Assembly (NCBI GenBank): GCA_002844335.1
Contig: CP019156.1
Location: forward strand, 1-64,000
Reading direction: 5' to 3'
From: Haloarcula taiwanensis
Lineage (GTDB): Archaea; Halobacteriota; Halobacteria; Halobacteriales; Haloarculaceae
Length of the DNA: 64,000 nt
In this document: positions 26,344 to 34,888 of the stretch, in pieces
Position numbering within the stretch: the first letter of the stretch is position 1
Layout: each line of letters starts with the position of its first letter
The notes under the pieces: model-generated
The model's database searches: none
Seen by the model: only the letters and a program-made list of their open reading frames with translations
What the model was told of the DNA's origin: nothing
Translations under genes and position numbers: made by a program

Positions 26344-27378
26344 ATGCGGGCCAGCACGTTGACCAATGTCGGCGAAATTACGGTCGAAGAGCGTGACCGA
26401 CCGGACCCTGCGGATGACGAGGTTCTCGTTCAGGTCGGCGCCTGTAGCGTCTGCATGACCGACTATCACATGTACCACGGTACCTTCGCCGCCGAGACTC
26501 CGCTGGTCTTGGGGCACGAAGGTGCCGGGACTGTTGCGGAAGTCGGTGCCGACGTTGAGGGCTTCGAGGTCGGAGATCGCGTCGCAATCAACCCCACTGT
26601 CCCCTGTAACGCCTGTTCGTACTGCAAGAAGGGGGAGACGCACCTCTGTAAGAACAACACGAGCATCGGCGGTGCCGGTGACACCATCCTCGACGGTGCC
26701 TTCGCTGAATACGTCCGTGTCCCGGCGATCAACGTCGAAGACATCGGCGACATGTCATTCGAACGGGCCGCACTCGCCGAACCGCTCGCCTGCTGTGTCC
26801 ACGGCGTCGAGCAGACAGACATCAAACCTGGAGACAGTGTCGGTATTATCGGCGCTGGCCCGATTGGCCTGCTGCTCCTACAAGCGTTCCGCAACGCTGG
26901 CGCTGCCCCGATTGTGGTCTCCGAACTCGATGACGAACGACGAGAGCTGGCTGCCGACCTCGGCGCAGATGCCGTCGTCGACCCCAACGAAGAGGATCCC
27001 GAGGAAGCGATCCCTGCGGCGGCCGGCGGACCGGTCGACGTCGGCGCCGAGGCTATCGGGCTCGTTCCGACAATCAAGCAGGCCAACGCCGTGACTGCGT
27101 CCGGTGGCTCGACACTCATCTTCGGCGTCCCTGATCAGGAGGAGACGATGGAAATCAGTCCGTTCGATGTCTTCTTCGACGAAGTCGACTACCGCGGCTC
27201 GTTCTCCCTGACGACCGAGGACTTCGAGCGAGCGATAACACTGCTCAGACACAACCGCATCGACGCCGAGACTCTCATCACTGAACGTATCGGGCTTGAC
27301 GACCTCCCGACAGCGTTTGAACGGATGGGCAACGCCGAGGGGTTGAAGAAAGTAGTCATTCCAGGGGACTCCGAGTGA
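26344..27378 (+). CDS. Zinc-dependent medium-chain dehydrogenase
   Basis: 344 residues. Zinc ligands: C-S-V-C-M-T-D-Y-H near residue 35, G-H-E-G-A-G, and a structural loop C-N-A-C-S-Y-C-K-K-G-E-T-H-L-C. Cofactor loop G-A-G-P-I-G-L-L-L. It is a sugar or alcohol dehydrogenase related to, but clearly distinct from, the one at 16079. In this cluster it may oxidise an intermediate such as lactaldehyde or a deoxy sugar acid. The aldolase remnant begins inside its stop codon. Confidence 0.87.
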   Translation: MRASTLTNVGEITVEERDRPDPADDEVLVQVGACSVCMTDYHMYHGTFAAETPLVLGHEGAGTVAEVGADVEGFEVGDRVAINPTVPCNACSYCKKGETHLCKNNTSIGGAGDTILDGAFAEYVRVPAINVEDIGDMSFERAALAEPLACCVHGVEQTDIKPGDSVGIIGAGPIGLLLLQAFRNAGAAPIVVSELDDERRELAADLGADAVVDPNEEDPEEAIPAAAGGPVDVGAEAIGLVPTIKQANAVTASGGSTLIFGVPDQEETMEISPFDVFFDEVDYRGSFSLTTEDFERAITLLRHNRIDAETLITERIGLDDLPTAFERMGNAEGLKKVVIPGDSE

Positions 27379-27655
27379 GCGAGTACGACCTCCTCGATAC
27401 TGCGTCTGGAAACGCGGTCGTAGTGGCGCTTGACAACCGTATCGGTATTGGAGCGATCGACGGTTCGAAGACTCTCAGGCCACGCTTGATGCGGTGCTTG
27501 CAGGCGAACCGGACGGCGTGCTCGTCGGGCCGTACTTCGCCGAGCAGTTCGCCAACACGCTTGCCGCTTCGTCGACAGAGAGCCTCGTGACTGCGGATTT
27601 CCTGTCCCCCTCGAGTCGGCCTGGCGAGGATATCGGTCGCTGGGTGCTTCGCTGA
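27375..27655 (+). pseudogene. Frameshifted, truncated class I aldolase
   Basis: A GTG overlapping the dehydrogenase stop starts S-E-Y-D-L-L-D-T-A-S-G-N-A-V-V-V-A-L-D-N-R. After I-D-G the frame must shift by one base, near 27466, to continue F-E-D-S-Q-A-T-L-D-A-V-L-A-G-E-P-D-G-V-L-V-G-P-Y-F. It ends at 27655 after about 93 residues, far short of a full aldolase. The pattern resembles the start of DeoC/LacD-like class I aldolases used for deoxy-sugar phosphates. Either a dead gene or a sequencing indel followed by a real truncation. Confidence 0.65.
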
Positions 27656-27912
27656 ATCGTTCACGACGTTGATGCTCCTGAAATGGTCTGGCCGGCCTGA
27701 AGCAGGCGTTTTCTACACGCTGGTGAAGTAGCTGCGATCTGAACATATCCGTTCTGTAGAGAAGAACGTATAAATTTCGGCATTTTGGCATCGTAGCAAT
27801 CTAATCAATTCTAATAAATAATGCAGAATTCTCTGCGGTACTGGCTCACATGATTAAACTTGTTCTGCTCTAGTGAACAGGCTTTTTACACCGTGAGTCG
27901 AAATGATGTCCA

Positions 27913-28680
27913 ATGACTGACGAACCACAGTATGCGGTTGAAGCAACCCAGACATCCGTGGCGATTCTCGAAGCACTTGTCGACGCGACAGAACCTGTCG
28001 GCGTCACAGAGCTTGGCAATACCGTCGGGGTTTCCAAGAGCGTCGCCCACAACCATCTTTCTACGTTACGTGCGGCCGGATACGTGGTCAAGCGCGGGGC
28101 GAAGTATGAGGCGTCGCTCCGTCCACTGGCTCTCGGTGAGCGAACGCGTGAGGGACTTCGTTTCTATCAGGCGGCGAAGCAACAACTGGACAATCTCGCA
28201 GCGGCAACAGGGGAAACAACCATGCTGTTCGTCCTCGAAGAAACGGCCGGTGTCCCGGTGTCAATCTCCGAACCTGAGGGCGGTTGGTCAGTCCCGTTTC
28301 GCCCGGGCGAACGATTACCACTTCACGTCAACGCCATGGGTAAAGCATTGCTGGCGTCGCTCCCGAGTGATCGCGTCGAATCGGTTCTCGATGAAACGGA
28401 TCTTGTTGCACCGACTGACGCAACTATCGTGGATCCAGATGAACTCACCAAGGAACTGCGACGAATCCGCGACGACGGAATCGCGTTCTGCAGGGGAGAA
28501 CAGTATGAGGGAATCGTCGGTGTTGCTGCCCCGCTCCCTGATGTCGGTGCCAACCGGATCGCTGCGCTGGGGATCGCTGGCCCTGTTGAACGCCTGAACG
28601 GCCGATACCTGAGAGAAGATATCACTGGGCAAGTCCTCAGCACGACGAAATCCATTCAGATCGACCTCACACCAAACTGA
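27913..28680 (+). CDS. IclR-family transcriptional regulator
   Basis: 255 residues. An N-terminal winged helix (about 10-65: V-T-E-L-G-N-T-V-G-V-S-K-S-V-A-H-N-H-L) is followed by an IclR effector-binding domain (about 80-250; H-V-N-A-M-G-K-A-L-L-A-S-L). In haloarchaea, IclR regulators next to sugar clusters are activators or repressors of those pathways. A T-rich TATA-like element (ctttttac, about 27881-27889) lies upstream. It is the likely regulator of the 16-27 kb genes. Confidence 0.88.
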   Translation: MTDEPQYAVEATQTSVAILEALVDATEPVGVTELGNTVGVSKSVAHNHLSTLRAAGYVVKRGAKYEASLRPLALGERTREGLRFYQAAKQQLDNLAAATGETTMLFVLEETAGVPVSISEPEGGWSVPFRPGERLPLHVNAMGKALLASLPSDRVESVLDETDLVAPTDATIVDPDELTKELRRIRDDGIAFCRGEQYEGIVGVAAPLPDVGANRIAALGIAGPVERLNGRYLREDITGQVLSTTKSIQIDLTPN

Positions 28681-29585
28681 AGGTCATAGAAATAACAGAC
28701 GTACTACTGTTATATTGTGTGTTCAACGACAACTATTCAATTGGTGCAATTGAGTACTGTGTCCAATGCGCCGTTTAATCCTACCACCTCTCTCCAGAAC
28801 CATTTGAACAGTACGGGAGATTTTATTTCAAATGTTATCAAACTAATATCACCAATAGTGATCATGATTATTATATTATAACGATTGCAAGAGCAGACAC
28901 CGAATTGACGGGAAAGATGGCGCACGGCTGTGGGATATCTGCATATCAGGTCTACCGATTGGGCCCCAGCAGCAGAGACGTTCAGTTTCCATGTGTTCAC
29001 AACCGTGAGTAGTGTTTACCCAGATCGGAAGCAACCTCCCACACCGTAGTGGCAGGACAGCTTGCTCGTCTGCCTCGCTACTTCGAAATAAAGCACTGTT
29101 CTGGGGTGTTATTGCTGTAGATCATATCATGTTCTTTAGAGAAGAACTAATCATTCAGAAAGCCATGCGGGTATCAGGCGACATCTATACTGGGCTTAGA
29201 AATTGCGAGTGGCTTCCAAATGTCTCGCTATCGTCAACAATAAATGCATAAATCGGCAAAACAATTCCATCTTATCCAATATTAGGGTTAGATATAGCAA
29301 TTATCCGCTATTTACCTATAAATGCTGGATATAGAGATATTTTGGCCCATTATGAGGATATGTGTACCAATTCTCGTCGCTACCTGCTCGCAGTTGTGTG
29401 CAACAGTCGGGGCGCACTGGTGGTCCAGATTCTTAGCCATCAGTATGAGTTCGACAGCTTAGTTCCAAGAAGCCCACTACCAAGCATACATCTGAAGCCA
29501 CACTGGGGGCTGTTGGCTTTTAGAAGAAGGTCGGCTCTACTTCAGCATGATATAACCCGGTTTCAGACAGAGCATAACGTGTAGT
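28681..29585. other. Long AT-rich region without a supported gene
   Basis: About 900 bp with several frames of 60-90 codons, none with haloarchaeal composition. AT content rises sharply here, marking the border between the sugar island and the accessory region. No terminal repeats seen. Confidence 0.5.
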
Positions 29586-29972
29586 AGAACTCCAATTCTC
29601 ATTGCAGTTGTCACACAGGACAGTGAGCAATCAGCAGCAGCCCGCGAGCTACTGAATACCACTGAGAACCTCCATGTCTCCGTTCTCAATTTGATGGAAC
29701 TGCGTAGTGTTCTCAGTAAGAAAAAGCAATTCGAGCGCGATCGGGTTGACCAGATTGAAGCCCGAATCACCTCACGGACGACAGTCACGTTTCCCGACGC
29801 ATCGGATATGCTAGCTGCAAACCAACTCCAGTCTGACACCCTCCTGTACCCAATGGACGCACTTGTTCTGACAGCAGCTGACGCAATCGAGGGAACGTTG
29901 GTTTCGTTTGATAGGGAACTTGTCGAACAGGGGGCAGTACGACCGGAGGAAGTACTTGCAGAGTCGTCTTAG
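29586..29972 (+). pseudogene. N-terminally truncated PIN-domain protein
   Basis: The frame reads P-I-L-I-A-V-V-T-Q-D-S-E-Q-S-A-A-A-R-E-L-L and continues to D-A-L-V-L-T-A-A-D-A-I-E-G-T-L-V-S-F-D-R-E-L, the C-terminal acidic pocket of a PIN nuclease. The expected start with the first catalytic Asp (L-D-T-N) is missing: the frame is open upstream but reads C-S-R-T-P and has no start codon before the internal ATG at 29691. It therefore looks like a dead VapC-like toxin or tRNA/mRNA nuclease. No antitoxin is adjacent. Confidence 0.6.
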
Positions 29973-30382
29973 CCTGCTGGGACTGACTGTACACGCTTTA
30001 TGCAGATACTGACATCGCCAACCGCTTACTCACAGTGCCGATTTCGCGACTACCCAATTGGAGGGCTTCCGACCGTAGGCACTGGACAGTCGTCTGTGAA
30101 TGAGGAGGGGCAGGCCGAGAGAGTTGGCGACCAGTCACGGGGCCACTCTCAGAACCGTAGGTCAGTGGTGAGATTACCCTGTCACACCTGTTGTGACCAC
30201 TGGAATCGCCGTGGTCGCTCCGTTCGTGTTACGACCACTCACTATACTCCTGAAAACAGGGGGTCGCTCCCGGTTGCTGCAGCTAGCAAACAGCGGCGTC
30301 GACGTCGGCAGGGCACGTACCACCGCGTCCAGTAGCGTTGGTTCAGTGTCGGTTCGTGTCCTATCCGGTGTGTGTCACAGGG
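29973..30382. other. Intergenic region, no feature recognised
   Basis: No protein-like frame, repeat or RNA was identified between the PIN remnant and the end of the coiled-coil gene. Confidence 0.4.
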
Positions 30383-31252
30383 TCAGGGCGTGGACTCCAC
30401 CACAACGGGTGTGACGCCACCTGTCGCGGCTTTGTGGTCGCTGTTCTCCAACAGATCGAGACCGACGTAGCGTTTTTCAAGCAGTCCCTCAGCGGTCTCG
30501 ATATCCATCGCGAGGATCTCTGTCTGTGTCTGGTCCCGTCCGACCTGCCGAGTTTTCTCGACGATGTCGCCGCCGCCGATCTCGATGAGCTTCTCCCAGA
30601 CGCGCTTGATCGTCTGGCGATGGGGCTCCTTCCCGAGTTCCGCGGTGAGGGCTGTCTCTATATCGCTCTTGGTCATGAACACGCCGCTGCCGTCAGTTCG
30701 CTTCGTGGCAAATTCCGGCCAGCGCTTGGCGATGCTGATGGCGCGATAGGTGTTCTGGCGGTTCGAGCGCTCGACGAACATGGTCTTGACTTTCGATTGG
30801 CGGCAGTTCGCGAAGAAATCCAGCGGTGAACTGCTGGGTTCGATTCCTTCGGGGAGCTGTTCGGCGTCCTCCTGGTGGTCGGTATCGGCTTCGAGTTGCT
30901 GGGCTTTGGCGATGGCACTCTTGGCGACATCGCGGGTGGTCTCCTGTTGTGATTCGAGATCGTCGAGGCGGTGGTCGTTCGTGGCGGCGTCACCGACGGC
31001 GGTGGTGGCAACCTCGTGGGTCTGTTCGAGGTCGGCCTCTAGTTCGGTGACGCGTTCGTGGAGGTCATCGATAGTCGCGACCAGCGTCTCAAGAACACTC
31101 GAAACGAGGGGTGACACATCGCCGTCGAGGTCGCTGACGAGCGCCTGGAGTTCGTCGGTATCCATCTCATCCTGTCCGATGTCCATGTCGAGGTGGTCGG
31201 CGAGGGCTTGGTCGGTCTCGTTGTCGTCGTTGGGGTTTGTTTGTCGTGGCAT
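30383..31252 (-). CDS. Coiled-coil protein with C-terminal winged-helix-like domain
   Basis: 289 residues from the ATG at 31252. The first about 120 residues are acidic and heptad-rich (L-E-T-L-V-A-T-I-D-D-L-H-E-R-V-T-E-L-E-A), indicating a coiled coil. Residues about 155-270 resemble a winged-helix domain (D-I-E-T-A-L-T-A-E-L-G-K-E-P-H-R-Q-T-I-K-R-V-W). Proteins of this layout occur on haloarchaeal plasmids and may bind DNA as dimers. A tRNA-like sequence lies 11 bp upstream of the start. Confidence 0.7.
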   Translation of the reverse strand: MPRQTNPNDDNETDQALADHLDMDIGQDEMDTDELQALVSDLDGDVSPLVSSVLETLVATIDDLHERVTELEADLEQTHEVATTAVGDAATNDHRLDDLESQQETTRDVAKSAIAKAQQLEADTDHQEDAEQLPEGIEPSSSPLDFFANCRQSKVKTMFVERSNRQNTYRAISIAKRWPEFATKRTDGSGVFMTKSDIETALTAELGKEPHRQTIKRVWEKLIEIGGGDIVEKTRQVGRDQTQTEILAMDIETAEGLLEKRYVGLDLLENSDHKAATGGVTPVVVESTP

Positions 31253-31262
31253 TGTGACCACA

Positions 31263-31310
31263 GGACCCGTGCTCGGAATCGAACCGAGCAGTGCTGACCA
31301 CAGCACGGGC
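31263..31310 (-). other. tRNA-like minihelix (T-arm plus acceptor stem)
   Basis: On the minus strand, GCCCGTG (31310-31304) pairs with CACGGGT (31271-31265) as a 7-bp acceptor-like stem. CTCGG-TTCGATT-CCGAG (31288-31272) forms a canonical T-arm with the GGTTCGATTCC consensus. D and anticodon arms are absent; only 15 nt lie between the stems. The interior can alternatively form GTGCT-GTGGTC-AGCAC. It could be a decayed tRNA, an attachment-site scar or a regulatory mimic in front of the coiled-coil gene. Confidence 0.55.
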
Positions 31311-31579
31311 TCTCGGTGACGTAGCTGGCGCTCTCTAGACGCGGTGGTTGGCTCGTGGCAACCCCGCTCCGTCTAGTGGATTTGTGTCGTGGCACCGCGC
31401 CGGTGACTAGCAGTGCGTATTCGTTGTCGCCGTCCGGACCAGCGTGGCACTGGGTTCACCGGTCGCGCTCCGCTGGTGGCAGTGGTACAGTCGTGGCTGG
31501 TTCCGTGGAGTCCTCGTGTGGATGGGCGGCCAGGTGCGGGTGCCCTGGAGGTAGGCCGGGCGGTTTGATTGGTGCGTAC

Positions 31580-31858
31580 TCATTGTGGGCCTCTGCTGAC
31601 GGCGAGTAGTATCTGTCTGGCTCCGCGTGTCCGTCTAGTGGTGTGCTCAGTCTGGGCCAGTGCAAGTCGGGCTGCGCAGGCGTCGAGGCGTGCTTGGGTC
31701 TGGCTGCGCTCGTAGCCCGGTGGATCGAGGACGGTCTGGCAGTACTCGATGACAGCAGCGTCAATGTCGGCGTTTGATAAGAGGCGCTTGGCTGTCGAGA
31801 GTCTACGCTCCTGCCGGTCCTGTGCGGTATCGTTTTGTGGTCTGATTGCTTCAGTCAT
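31580..31858 (-). CDS. Small helical hypothetical protein
   Basis: 92 residues from the ATG at 31858 (an ATG at 31906 is an alternative). Mostly helical, with an Arg/Ala-rich C-terminus (L-D-A-C-A-A-R-L-A-L-A-Q-T). No motif recognised. It lies divergently from the wHTH gene, about 110 bp away, and may share its operator region. Confidence 0.5.
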   Translation of the reverse strand: MTEAIRPQNDTAQDRQERRLSTAKRLLSNADIDAAVIEYCQTVLDPPGYERSQTQARLDACAARLALAQTEHTTRRTRGARQILLAVSRGPQ

Positions 31859-31968
31859 GATGCCGTGCGCGACCGGGCCAGCGGAGGTATGGCTCCGGTG
31901 GTCCATTTTCGTCGAACCTATCTGACCCGGTGAGTCGCGCATATTCGGTGGTATATCACCAGAAGTAC

Positions 31969-31989
31969 TTAGTGGTTTGCGTAGTACGT
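31969..31989. promoter_or_regulatory. Operator-like element upstream of the wHTH gene
   Basis: Read on the minus strand it is GTACTACGCAAAC followed by CACTAAGT. A copy in the opposite orientation lies at 32341-32360 with one gap and one or two changes. The pair flanks the regulator gene, as expected for autoregulation. Confidence 0.5.
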
Positions 31990-31996
31990 TGCAAAT

Positions 31997-32323
31997 ATGG
32001 CTGAAACAAGTAAAAATAGTAAGGAACGTTGCATCACTGGTGGAGTCGGAGTTAATTTGACCCTCCGAGCAGACGGTAGTGGCATGGGTAAAGAGGAGCG
32101 TAAACGAATGGTTCTGGGGCTCCTCGTTGAGTCCGGTCTTGAGCTTCCTCCTGCGGTGATTTTTGACAATCTGAAAGAGCGTGGTGCTACTTTTGAACGG
32201 CGTAGCGTCGACAATTATCTTGAGGAACTTCGCGAGGAAGGGCTGGTTGAGAGGACAGATGAGTCTAAAGGGTATAACAAGGCGACTGACAAAGGGCGAA
32301 GTTATTACTTGGACTTCGATTAG
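31997..32323 (+). CDS. Winged-helix regulator (phage-repressor-like)
   Basis: 108 residues. The winged-helix core spans about 35-95: L-G-L-L-V-E-S-G-L-E-L-P-P-A-V-I-F-D-N-L, recognition region R-R-S-V-D-N-Y-L-E-E-L-R-E-E-G-L-V. It ends with the wing and Y-Y-L-D-F-D. It resembles haloviral and haloarchaeal PhiH1-type repressors. Matching operator-like elements lie at the 5' side (31969) and 3' side (32341), the latter in front of the next gene pair, so it may repress itself and its neighbours. Confidence 0.75.
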   Translation: MAETSKNSKERCITGGVGVNLTLRADGSGMGKEERKRMVLGLLVESGLELPPAVIFDNLKERGATFERRSVDNYLEELREEGLVERTDESKGYNKATDKGRSYYLDFD

Positions 32324-32340
32324 AACCCGTATTTTGCACG

Positions 32341-32360
32341 GTACTCCGCAAATACTAAGT
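32341..32360. promoter_or_regulatory. Operator-like element upstream of the 32482 gene pair
   Basis: GTACTCCGCAAATACTAAGT, matching the element at 31969-31989 in the opposite orientation. It is followed by an AT-rich, TATA-like ataattag (about 32376). Confidence 0.5.
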
Positions 32361-32481
32361 GGTGCGGTACACGTATAATTAGATAGGAACAGACGCGCCG
32401 CTGGGCGATTTCGTGCCTTCGAGAACACGAGTTGCCCACGCTGTCATCAGCAGCGTAGGCGCGTCGGTTCCGGAATGAACC

Positions 32482-32811
32482 ATGAGTAAGTCTGCTTCGC
32501 CGACTAGTAAATCTGTCGGCACGACCGACGCACATCCACAGGAACGTATCGCTCGCGAACTGCTTACCCAGAGCCGCCCGCTTTTCCTCGGTGTCGACGG
32601 CGAAGGTGCGGCCCACTACTGGGACTCGTATGAATTCGCCGTGGCCGTTGTTGCCAGCGAAGACCACGCCGAGAAACTCCAACTTGCTGAGACGCCGTAC
32701 GACACGCTCGGCGAGTGGTGCGAGTACACGCAGGATGAACGTGGCTGGGCTGTCGGCCCACACGTCGGCGGCTCACTCGTCGGCGATATCGCTCGGAGGC
32801 TGAACACATGA
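32482..32811 (+). CDS. Hypothetical protein, first of a coupled pair
   Basis: 109 residues. The central motif R-P-L-F-L-G-V-D-G-E-G-A-A-H-Y-W-D-S-Y-E-F-A-V recurs in a degraded copy at 34634-34762. No enzyme motif is clear. The stop overlaps the next start by four bases (ATGA). Its repetition in the window suggests a small mobile or frequently duplicated module. Function unknown. Confidence 0.65.
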   Translation: MSKSASPTSKSVGTTDAHPQERIARELLTQSRPLFLGVDGEGAAHYWDSYEFAVAVVASEDHAEKLQLAETPYDTLGEWCEYTQDERGWAVGPHVGGSLVGDIARRLNT

Positions 32812-33071
32812 GCAAGACCGTTCGCTGCACGGTCGAGAACCGCCAGCGTGTCCGGCGCGCCGCCCGAGCGCTTCGGGAGACTGTCCCAACTGTGCTGGTC
32901 GAGACGACGCCACCGGTCCGTTCAGAACACGACGCCTGGACGCTCGATGCCGTGCTTCGGGAGACTGAGGGTATCCCGCCCGAGGTGCTTCGGGAGCTGG
33001 CACTCGCGGGCTTGACGTTGCAGCCGACGCCCACCCAAGCTAAGCACCAACACGTTGTGGCGACGGCCTGA
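32808..33071 (+). CDS. Hypothetical protein, second of a coupled pair
   Basis: 87 residues. A basic N-terminus (V-E-N-R-Q-R-V-R-R-A-A-R-A-L-R-E) is followed by a conserved tail L-D-A-V-L-R-E-T-E-G-I-P-P-E-V-L-R-E-L. Two truncated copies of that tail occur at 33912-34040 and 39623-39739. The basic helix could bind nucleic acid. A strong hairpin (33174) and a palindromic element (33275) follow. Confidence 0.65.
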   Translation: MSKTVRCTVENRQRVRRAARALRETVPTVLVETTPPVRSEHDAWTLDAVLRETEGIPPEVLRELALAGLTLQPTPTQAKHQHVVATA

Positions 33072-33173
33072 GCGAGACAGCGATACCTCTATCTTTTCGA
33101 TGACTTGCGTACCTGTTTTGCATGGGTTGCGATGGTTTCCGAGACTACTCCTGACAGCTCGCGACCCCGCGCC

Positions 33174-33196
33174 GGGACCTGTTAGAGACAGGTCCC
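33174..33196 (+). repeat. Perfect 9-bp hairpin downstream of the gene pair
   Basis: GGGACCTGT-TAGAG-ACAGGTCCC, about 100 bp after the stop at 33071. There is no U-tract after it, so a terminator role is uncertain. It may be an mRNA 3'-end stabiliser. Confidence 0.6.
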
Positions 33197-33274
33197 ATGG
33201 TGGCGTGAGTATGTACCTGTAAGTGACGGGTGACCGGTATGTACCCCCTCTTGGACTTCCGGGGTGGTAGTTCA

Positions 33275-33316
33275 CTAACCAACACTCGGTGGAGACAGTG
33301 GCCCAGTGTTGGTTAG
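33275..33316. repeat. 42-bp palindromic element, copy 2 of 4
   Basis: CTAACCAACA (33275-33284) and TGTTGGTTAG (33307-33316), spacer 22 bp. It lies downstream of the coupled pair ending at 33071. Confidence 0.85.
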
Positions 33317-33401
33317 TTAGGAGTGTTGTAGAACAGTTCTCTGGGCGACTGATCCCAAATCGATTGCTGGTGAATCGGCTGGTCAATATGCCTACTTATA
33401 T

Positions 33402-33779
33402 TCAGTATGGCCGTTTGCTGGCAAACCAAGCTGTGATGATACCTGCAATACCCGCAAGGAGGTACATAGCGAGAAACATCGGGGCAAGCGGGCCGGCTCC
33501 AGCAAAAATGAGATACAGGTGAATTGGAACCACTACAGCGAGTGTTCCTCCCACCGGGAGAGTGAATCGCTCTCGTTTCGTCGGGCGACTCAGAGCCTGC
33601 TCAAATGTGGCCTGCGTCGCTCCGAACACCATTGAAAGAACCCCAACAAGTATGACGAATACATTTTCAAACAGCCCCACTGGGCTTAACCACGGCATCC
33701 AGTGCGGAGGGAGGGCCACGAAAATACCCACATATGACAGTATAATGAACGCCACACCGATTGTAGTTCGTAGACCCAT
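33402..33779 (-). CDS. Small four-helix membrane protein
   Basis: 125 residues with four transmembrane segments (about 5-24, 33-53, 74-95, 98-118). Between the second and third is a basic loop (R-P-T-K-R-E-R). No family recognised. It sits between two copies of the palindromic element, on the opposite strand to the flanking genes. Confidence 0.65.
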   Translation of the reverse strand: MGLRTTIGVAFIILSYVGIFVALPPHWMPWLSPVGLFENVFVILVGVLSMVFGATQATFEQALSRPTKRERFTLPVGGTLAVVVPIHLYLIFAGAGPLAPMFLAMYLLAGIAGIITAWFASKRPY

Positions 33780-33911
33780 CTGAACTACCCTCGTATGAAT
33801 CTACACTACGGTTTCCGATTTAAAACCAGTAGAACCACTTTCATAGTGTGTTCCGTCTTTCTACTATACTGATCAGATCGCCACGAGCGATTAACTCAGT
33901 GTTCGCAGTTT

Positions 33912-34040
33912 CTTGATGCTGTCCTTCGCGAGACCGAGGGTGTGCCGCCCGAAGTGCTCTGGGACCTTGCGCTGGCCGGGCTGACGGTGCAGCCGACGCC
34001 GTCGCAGGCGGAGTATCAGCACGTGGCGGCGACAGTGTAG
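33912..34040 (+). pseudogene. Fragment of a paralogue of the 32808 gene
   Basis: 42 codons reading L-D-A-V-L-R-E-T-E-G-V-P-P-E-V-L-W-D-L-A-L-A-G-L. They match the C-terminal half of the protein at 32808-33071 and end with a stop at 34040. The N-terminal half is missing. A palindromic element begins 10 bp later. Confidence 0.8.
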
Positions 34041-34049
34041 CGAAAAGCG

Positions 34050-34091
34050 CTAACCAACAATAGCTTACCAATACCTGTGACTGTTGGTTAG
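34050..34091. repeat. 42-bp palindromic element, copy 3 of 4
   Basis: CTAACCAACA (34050-34059) and TGTTGGTTAG (34082-34091), spacer 22 bp. It starts 10 bp after the stop of a truncated gene. Confidence 0.85.
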
Positions 34092-34633
34092 CCGACTATC
34101 GGTTGATTTCTGACCGTCGGTTGTTGCTCACCATCTCACCAGAAATACCCGCCCAGAGGATATGCATATTGCGCCTGCAACCCCGATCAAATTCGTCACT
34201 CAGCGCTGTGTGGAGGAACGAAACCGCAGTTCGAACAGCCGTTGTGCTTCGTCGTCTGATAGCTCAATCCCGCGCCGCAGTTTGGACAGTTGTACTGGTC
34301 GAAACTCATCAGCGTCAAAAAACGCTCGACAGCATCTAAAATTTCACATGATATATGTCTAATCTTTTTAACGGATAGCTCGTTTGTACTGACCGCATTC
34401 GTCTTTAGCTAATACTCACAGTAATAATATTACACCGTGATTTTCGGTCGAATTTCGCCCATACACCACACCAAAACGCCGAAAACCACCGATGTTATTA
34501 TTGACTATCGCAGGATTTCACAAGGAACAGCACCTCGACCGACGGAATTGGCTCTCCTAACACCCACAGTTATAATTGAATCTCCAAGAATTACTACTAG
34601 TGTTAGCTAAAGACGAATGGTACTGACCGTCTC
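34092..34633. other. AT-rich region without genes
   Basis: No gene supported. A sequence like tcgtctttagctaa at about 34400 recurs inverted as ttagctaaagacgaa near 34605, about 200 bp apart, perhaps marking the ends of an inserted or deleted segment. Confidence 0.45.
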
Positions 34634-34762
34634 GGCCGCGAACTACTCACCCAAGACCGCCCGCTGTTTCTCGGTGTCGACGGCGACGGTGCAGCCCACT
34701 ACTGGGATAGCTATGAGTTCGCCGTGGCTGCTGTCGAAGCCGACGGTGAAGCAGAGAAGGTC
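34634..34762 (+). pseudogene. Fragment of a paralogue of the 32482 gene
   Basis: It reads G-R-E-L-L-T-Q-D-R-P-L-F-L-G-V-D-G-D-G-A, then A-H-Y-W-D-S-Y-E-F-A-V, matching the middle of the protein at 32482-32811. It lacks a start and the C-terminal third, where the frame runs into unrelated AT-rich sequence. Confidence 0.8.
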
Positions 34763-34888
34763 GTGTCTATTCCTGTAACCTAAATTCACCTTAGAACCTG
34801 TATGCATTATCTCTATTGACCTGAATAGTCACGTAAACAAATCATCAAGTAATAATTAATATCCTGCATTACATCATCAGGTTATACG

